From Nitrospira sp. UBA2083 (GTDB taxonomy: Bacteria > Nitrospirota > Nitrospiria > Nitrospirales > Nitrospiraceae): a stretch of 18,163 nucleotides of DNA. The stretch spans positions 16,092 to 34,254 of the forward strand of contig DCZN01000068.1 in the NCBI GenBank assembly GCA_002331625.1. The letters run 5' to 3'. This document shows, piece after piece, positions 14,938 through 18,163 of this stretch; position 1 is the first letter of the stretch, and each line of letters begins with the position of its first letter. Under the pieces are notes generated by a model, which ran no database searches, was not told the DNA's origin, and saw nothing but the letters and a program-made list of their open reading frames with translations. The position numbers and the translations under genes were made by a program.

Positions 14938-15576
14938 ATGACTTCGCTGATTCGAAAAACGTTTTCAGTTCCGCCCCTCGGCTGTAACTGCTCGATCATC
15001 GGCGATCCGGTGACGAAGCAGGCTATCGTTATCGATCCTGGCGGTGCACCGGAACGCATACTTCACGAAGTGCAGCAGCTGGGATTTTCTGTCACCCACA
15101 TCCTGCATACACACGCCCACTTTGATCACTTTCTTGCATCGAGCGAAATTAAAAAGTTCACCGGTGCGACGATTTGCCTCCATCCAGACGATCTCAAGCT
15201 TTGGGAAAACCTCGAATTGCAATGTCGCATGTTCGGGGCATCCTATGTCCCAGCTCTATCACCAGACTACTGGCTGGCGGATGAGGAAAAGGTGATGCTG
15301 GGGCAGGTGCCGATCGTGGCGATTCATACGCCGGGGCACACACCTGGGTCGATGAGTTTCCATGTGCCGAACAACCAGCTGGTGCTGGCAGGGGACACAC
15401 TGTTTCGTGGCAGTATCGGCCGAACCGACTTGTGGGGTGGAAACTTCGAGACGATCGAACAGTCGATTCGAGAACGACTCTACACGCTTGATGATGACAC
15501 GACGGTCATCACCGGCCATGGGCCCGAAACCGAGATTGGTCTTGAAAAAGAGTCGAATCAGTTTATTCGTGTGTAA
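14938..15576 (+). CDS. Metallo-beta-lactamase-fold hydrolase (glyoxalase II-like)
   Basis: A 212-residue cytosolic hydrolase with a full set of dinuclear-metal ligands: H59-x-H61-x-D63-H64 (HAHFDH), H134 in TPGHTPGS, D153 in GDTLF and H194 in TGHGPET. The segments GRTDLWGG and FRGSIG are typical of the small glyoxalase-II/YcbL-like group, which hydrolyse thioesters such as S-lactoylglutathione or related thiol conjugates. The substrate is not determinable, since the C-terminal glutathione-binding domain of classical GloB is absent. It lies 45 bases after the exported protein gene and converges with the next gene, the two stop codons being three bases apart. Confidence 0.9.
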   Translation: MTSLIRKTFSVPPLGCNCSIIGDPVTKQAIVIDPGGAPERILHEVQQLGFSVTHILHTHAHFDHFLASSEIKKFTGATICLHPDDLKLWENLELQCRMFGASYVPALSPDYWLADEEKVMLGQVPIVAIHTPGHTPGSMSFHVPNNQLVLAGDTLFRGSIGRTDLWGGNFETIEQSIRERLYTLDDDTTVITGHGPETEIGLEKESNQFIRV

Positions 15577-15579
15577 CGA

Positions 15580-15888
15580 CTATTCTTTAGCCATTCGTTC
15601 CTTGAGGCGCTCAATCCGTTTCTCAGTCGATTGCTTGATGAACGTCATGTTCTCAGCAAGATGTTGCTGAGCCGTGATTTTCCCTTCCTCCCGCCGTTTC
15701 TGCTGATCTAGCCCAAACTGCGCAATGGTCGGCCCGTCTTCCTTGTTCAACTCTTTCCAGATTTCCGTGCAACGGTCCTGCTTGGCGGCTGGGTATTTGT
15801 CACAGGGCGGGCCAGCAGCCGACCACCCCGCGGATGTCACAAATACACCGACAATGAGGGCCGATAGATGCCAGAAGGCTCGAGTCAT
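15580..15888 (-). CDS. Small secreted protein of unknown function
   Basis: A 102-residue protein with a Sec signal peptide (hydrophobic LSALIVGVFVTSAGWSA, cleavage near residue 25). The mature part has two cysteines (PPCDKYPAAKQDRCTEIW), which could form a disulfide, followed by a highly charged helical tail rich in Lys, Arg, Glu and Gln. The ATG at 15888 is selected because GGAG lies six bases upstream; the frame is open 47 codons further upstream but those residues do not look like protein. No family is recognised. Confidence 0.72.
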   Translation of the reverse strand: MTRAFWHLSALIVGVFVTSAGWSAAGPPCDKYPAAKQDRCTEIWKELNKEDGPTIAQFGLDQQKRREEGKITAQQHLAENMTFIKQSTEKRIERLKERMAKE

Positions 15889-16066
15889 GGTTAGCTCCAA
15901 CAGGAAGACCGTTCGCAGGACAACGCACCATACCACAAGACGTGATGCCCAAGCTTGGTGCCAGGCCGCTAGTTTGCGTGATGGAGAAAGGGTGAGTTGG
16001 CAGGTGCTGTGACTCCGAGTCATGACCAATCACGAGCGCGAAAAAAGGCGGAACAATATGATTGCC

Positions 16067-16079
16067 AGGAGAGCTGTGG
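16067..16079 (+). repeat. Direct repeat left of the HigBA-like pair
   Basis: AGGAGAGCTGTGG occurs here and again, in the same orientation, at 16901-16913 beyond the toxin gene. A second, 24-base similarity (20 of 24 identical) links 16016-16039 to 16957-16980. Confidence 0.45.
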
Positions 16080-16136
16080 GGTGGTTGTTGACTCAGTTGG
16101 TGAAGCGGAAATATACGCATAGGATCTGAATGGTAG

Positions 16137-16475
16137 TTAGGCTGTCTTGAGTTTTTTTCCTTGAGAGAGTGGTACGAAACGAAGCTCCACACGTTGATCC
16201 AGTGCAGTCGCGATACGGTTTAACATAGCAAGGGAATGTCCTTCGTAGTCGGCGTTTTCCAAACGGCAGATCGCTGACGCTGTTGTTCCGACTAAGTTTG
16301 CCAATTGTCGTTGAGTCAGGCCGGCATGAAGGCGCAGGTTCATCAGCTTGCGCGCGATACTGTCGTTTGCCCGCGCTTCGCCGAGCTCCCGTACGCGGTT
16401 CGGCTTTCCGGCATAATAACGCTGATAGAGAATCTGAACCGCATCCGCCGTTGTTTTTCTCTTTTGTTTCGTCAT
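16137..16475 (-). CDS. XRE-family antitoxin (HigA-like)
   Basis: A 112-residue DNA-binding protein. The helix-turn-helix covers about residues 48-93: LRLHAGLTQRQLANLVGTT then the recognition helix ASAICRLEN and a supporting helix with LNRIATALDQ, typical of XRE/Cro-like antitoxins. The ATG at 16475 has GGGAGAGG five bases upstream; a GTG at 16481 would overlap the toxin stop. It overlaps or abuts the upstream toxin gene (toxin-first order), the arrangement of higBA-type modules, where the antitoxin neutralises the toxin and represses the operon. Confidence 0.87.
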   Translation of the reverse strand: MTKQKRKTTADAVQILYQRYYAGKPNRVRELGEARANDSIARKLMNLRLHAGLTQRQLANLVGTTASAICRLENADYEGHSLAMLNRIATALDQRVELRFVPLSQGKKLKTA

Positions 16476-16477
16476 GA

Positions 16478-16846
16478 TCACCTCTCCCGATAAGTATGCA
16501 TTTCTGGAGCTTGCTCAAACTGTCGTTTGCGTTCCAAAGCCCTCTCAATGTCTTTAACCGGAACTTCCCGCTCCTTGATAAGGCCGTGAGTGAGGACTGC
16601 GGCAACTCGTCCGTGAAAGAAGTAGAGGACGCGATAATTCATTCCTTGGTGACCCACCCGCAACTCATAGATACCATCCCTGAGCAGATCAGCCTCCGGC
16701 CGCCGAAGTTCATGTCCAAGCTCACGCAGTCGTTCGATCTTAACAACGCACTTGTCTTGGATCTTACTGGGAAGTGTATCCAGCCACTCCAGAACAGGGA
16801 CGTTGCCCTCACGATCTTTATAGAAGACAACGAGCGTCCTTGGCAC
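16478..16846 (-). CDS. RelE/HigB-type toxin (Gp49-like)
   Basis: A 122-residue basic protein with the fold pattern of the HigB/Gp49-like RelE superfamily: VVFYKDREGNVPVLEWLDTL at the N-terminus, then LRRPEADLLRDGIYELRV, YRVLYFFHGRVAAVLTHGLIKE and a terminal charged helix ERALERKRQFE. These toxins cut mRNA, usually on the ribosome. The GTG start at 16846 has GGAGG four bases upstream. Its stop (16478-16480) lies two bases before the antitoxin ATG, so translation is coupled. All segments normally present are intact, so the toxin is probably functional. Confidence 0.87.
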   Translation of the reverse strand: MPRTLVVFYKDREGNVPVLEWLDTLPSKIQDKCVVKIERLRELGHELRRPEADLLRDGIYELRVGHQGMNYRVLYFFHGRVAAVLTHGLIKEREVPVKDIERALERKRQFEQAPEMHTYRER

Positions 16847-16871
16847 CTTTCCTCCGTGCGTACAGTGTCAG

Positions 16872-16901
16872 AATGTTCACATATTTGCGAATGTCTGTCA
16901 A
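16872..16901 (-). promoter_or_regulatory. Candidate promoter/operator of the HigBA-like pair
   Basis: On the minus strand a perfect -35 TTGACA (16901-16896) is followed 17-18 bases later by a weak -10 (GAACAT or AACATT). Between them lies TTCGCAAATATGTGAA (16876-16891), a 16-base quasi-palindrome matching its own reverse complement at 12 positions, a plausible antitoxin-binding operator. Low-to-moderate confidence. Confidence 0.4.
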
Positions 16902-16913
16902 GGAGAGCTGTGG
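16901..16913 (+). repeat. Direct repeat right of the HigBA-like pair
   Basis: This is a perfect 13-base match to 16067-16079. Together the two copies bracket the toxin-antitoxin genes at a distance of about 834 bases. Confidence 0.45.
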
Positions 16914-17078
16914 TGAGTAGAGGCTCAAGTATGCCGGTGATATGGACTGGTCGCTGCGAGTCGTCAGCAATCAAGAGCGCAAGGGGAGGTGGGTTAGTGT
17001 GAAAGACAGAAGTTCTGTTCGACAGACGTCAGATCATACGATCTGAATATGGCTCGTTTCGTGTAGGTTGCAACGATG

Positions 17079-17402
17079 CTAACTGTTTTTTGGAAACCAC
17101 CGTTCAATAGCTTCCTGTAAAGTGTAGGTACTGCCGCCAGGATCCAGAATCTTACCTTCGTTATCGACAGTTGAGATATTGAAGCCGTACTCCACGTCAT
17201 CAAAATACAGGACACCATCATCTTTCTGAGAGACTATAAAGGCGACTTCGTCTCCATACATTTCAGACCTTCGGATGGTAGCTTTCCAAAATGGGATGCG
17301 AAACTGTTCAAAGATCTTCCTCTGGGCCTCATCCAACTCAGCATACTCGGCACTAAACAAATCGTCGAATTCTGAATCTGTAATAGGCTTCCAGTTATCC
17401 AT
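17079..17402 (-). CDS. Small acidic protein of unknown function
   Basis: A 107-residue soluble acidic protein. The pattern WKPITDSEFDDL, AQRKIFEQFRIPFWKATIRR, FDDVEYGFNIS and DNEGKILDPGG resembles uncharacterised small bacterial proteins of about this size; no function is known to me. The gene is more AT-rich than its neighbours and its ATG is preceded by TATATAT with no Shine-Dalgarno; TATTCT nine bases upstream could be a -10, giving an almost leaderless message. Base composition and position next to a toxin-antitoxin pair suggest an acquired gene. Confidence 0.7.
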   Translation of the reverse strand: MDNWKPITDSEFDDLFSAEYAELDEAQRKIFEQFRIPFWKATIRRSEMYGDEVAFIVSQKDDGVLYFDDVEYGFNISTVDNEGKILDPGGSTYTLQEAIERWFPKNS

Positions 17403-17512
17403 ATATATAGAAGAATAGAGGCGCTGTGAAGACCAAATTAGCGACCACTCAGCCTAAGTGCATATCTCCTAAGGCTTCAGGATGAGTAAGTTGCCGACGC
17501 TGTATCAACGTT

Positions 17513-17935
17513 TCATTGTACGGGAGGTGATGAAGTCACTTTCTGTTCCAGCGTTACGTAGACCTTGTCCTCGAAGGTGTAGTAGCCGCCGTTGTCTTTA
17601 TCGGTTGAGATACAGGCTGGGGCAAAGATGATCGCACAGCCGAAGATATCGCCGAGCATCCACCAGGATCTGGTTCGTTCAATCGCGATCGTTTGCGGTT
17701 CATAGCCTTCCTTCGAGATGATGGCTTGATGGTCTTCTTTCCGGTTGAGAGAGACGGTTCCTGGCGCGAGCAGGTGGACGCGGCTGTCAACCACGACCTG
17801 AGCATCGAGCGGGGTGGTAAAGATAGTGACGGACTGATAGCCCCCGTGCCACCAGCTGCCGCAGCCTGTGAGCGAGAGTAGTCCAAAGAGAAGCAAGTGA
17901 TCCCTTAGTCGTCGAGGATTCGTTCCGTGCCTCAT
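17513..17935 (-). CDS. PEGA-domain lipoprotein
   Basis: A 140-residue lipoprotein with signal sequence and lipobox LTGC (Cys25). Residues about 36-85 form a PEGA-type beta domain (VTIFTTPLDAQVVVDS, then KEGYEPQTI), a fold common in surface-exposed lipoproteins. A hydrophobic stretch (GDIFGCAIIFAPACIS, about 95-111) and an acidic/aromatic segment follow, as in other small PEGA lipoproteins with a Gly-rich hydrophobic hairpin. The ATG at 17935 is preferred (GGAAGAG six bases upstream); an ATG at 17971 would add 12 polar residues. It is downstream of trpS on the same strand. Confidence 0.8.
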   Translation of the reverse strand: MRHGTNPRRLRDHLLLFGLLSLTGCGSWWHGGYQSVTIFTTPLDAQVVVDSRVHLLAPGTVSLNRKEDHQAIISKEGYEPQTIAIERTRSWWMLGDIFGCAIIFAPACISTDKDNGGYYTFEDKVYVTLEQKVTSSPPVQ

Positions 17936-18041
17936 AGCAATCTCTTCCGCTGATAGGGTCCTGCGAGGCATTGTTCCACTGACCCGCCGGTTCTTCTAGC
18001 GGATTCGCAAATCTTGCAGGGTGGTGGGCGAGGCGGATTGC

Positions 18042-18163
18042 TTAGATTTTCATCGCCTCGTTTACTTCTTGGAGCGTAGCCCTGGCGACGGAAGCGGCTC
18101 GTGTGCTGCCCATCTCAACGATCTCATCGACCCGAGACGGTTCTTGCGTGAGCGTGGTGCGTT
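18042..18163 (-). CDS. trpS: Tryptophan-tRNA ligase, C-terminal end (5' end outside window)
   Basis: The last 40 codons of a minus-strand gene entering from the right edge. The translation RTTLTQEPSRVDEIVEMGS, then TRAASVARATLQEVNEAMKI, matches the usual C-terminal helix pair of tryptophanyl-tRNA synthetase (R-V-x-E-I-x-x-x-G-x-x-R-A, ending in V-x-x-A-M-x-I). Only this short end is visible, so the call rests on a family C-terminal signature. Confidence 0.72.
   Translation of the reverse strand, partial: RTTLTQEPSRVDEIVEMGSTRAASVARATLQEVNEAMKI

Noticed and set aside
15889..16136. Possible gene or RNA between the small secreted protein and the HigA-like gene
   Set aside because: Open frames here give no protein-like sequence, and no tRNA or strong hairpin was found; only the short direct repeats are notable.
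1..18163. CRISPR arrays, tRNA or rRNA genes
   Set aside because: No regularly spaced repeats and no cloverleaf or rRNA signature were recognised on either strand.

Overview
The window looks like a moderately GC-rich bacterial chromosome segment, probably from a Nitrospira-like member of the Nitrospirota. This lineage guess rests on overall gene style and gene set (gltB-gltD, an AAA/lipoprotein cluster, DUF5069, PilZ and PEGA proteins); no rRNA or other marker gene is present to prove it. No tRNA, rRNA or CRISPR array was seen.

Layout, left to right. (1) 1-3044: the 3' part of gltB and the complete gltD, together NADPH-dependent glutamate synthase (ammonia assimilation). (2) 3127-3926: a two-gene nucleotidyltransferase/partner module (toxin-antitoxin-like), followed immediately by a decayed, divergent second copy of the last codons of gltD, so the module is bracketed by two gltD 3' ends. 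(3) 3927-4312: mostly non-coding DNA with one doubtful small ORF. (4) 4313-5715: a complete-looking IS4-family insertion sequence with 20-bp terminal inverted repeats. (5) 5763-6770: an alpha/beta-hydrolase (esterase) pseudogene broken by several frameshifts, one of them a 10-bp tandem duplication. (6) 6860-9396: a PilZ protein on the minus strand, diverging from a DUF5069 protein and a large 524-residue polytopic membrane protein.

(7) 9414-14206: a long minus-strand block: a secreted protein with an exact 39-residue internal repeat (propeller-like), a conserved-looking protein of unknown function, and an apparent transcription unit of a coiled-coil lipoprotein, a Ycf46-like AAA+ ATPase and an NlpC/P60-like lipoprotein, with a good sigma70-type promoter at its head. 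(8) 14260-15888: a secreted protein of unknown function, a glyoxalase-II-like metallo-hydrolase and a small secreted protein. (9) 16137-16901: a HigBA-type toxin-antitoxin pair with short direct repeats in its flanks. (10) 17079-18163: an AT-rich orphan gene, a PEGA-domain lipoprotein and the 3' end of trpS.

Functional picture: a core nitrogen-assimilation locus whose downstream edge has collected accessory DNA (TA-like module, IS element, dead esterase), followed by a cell-envelope neighbourhood rich in lipoproteins and exported proteins. The most unusual observations are the duplicated gltD 3' end around the nucleotidyltransferase module, the 39-residue-repeat exported protein, and the envelope lipoprotein/AAA+ cluster.
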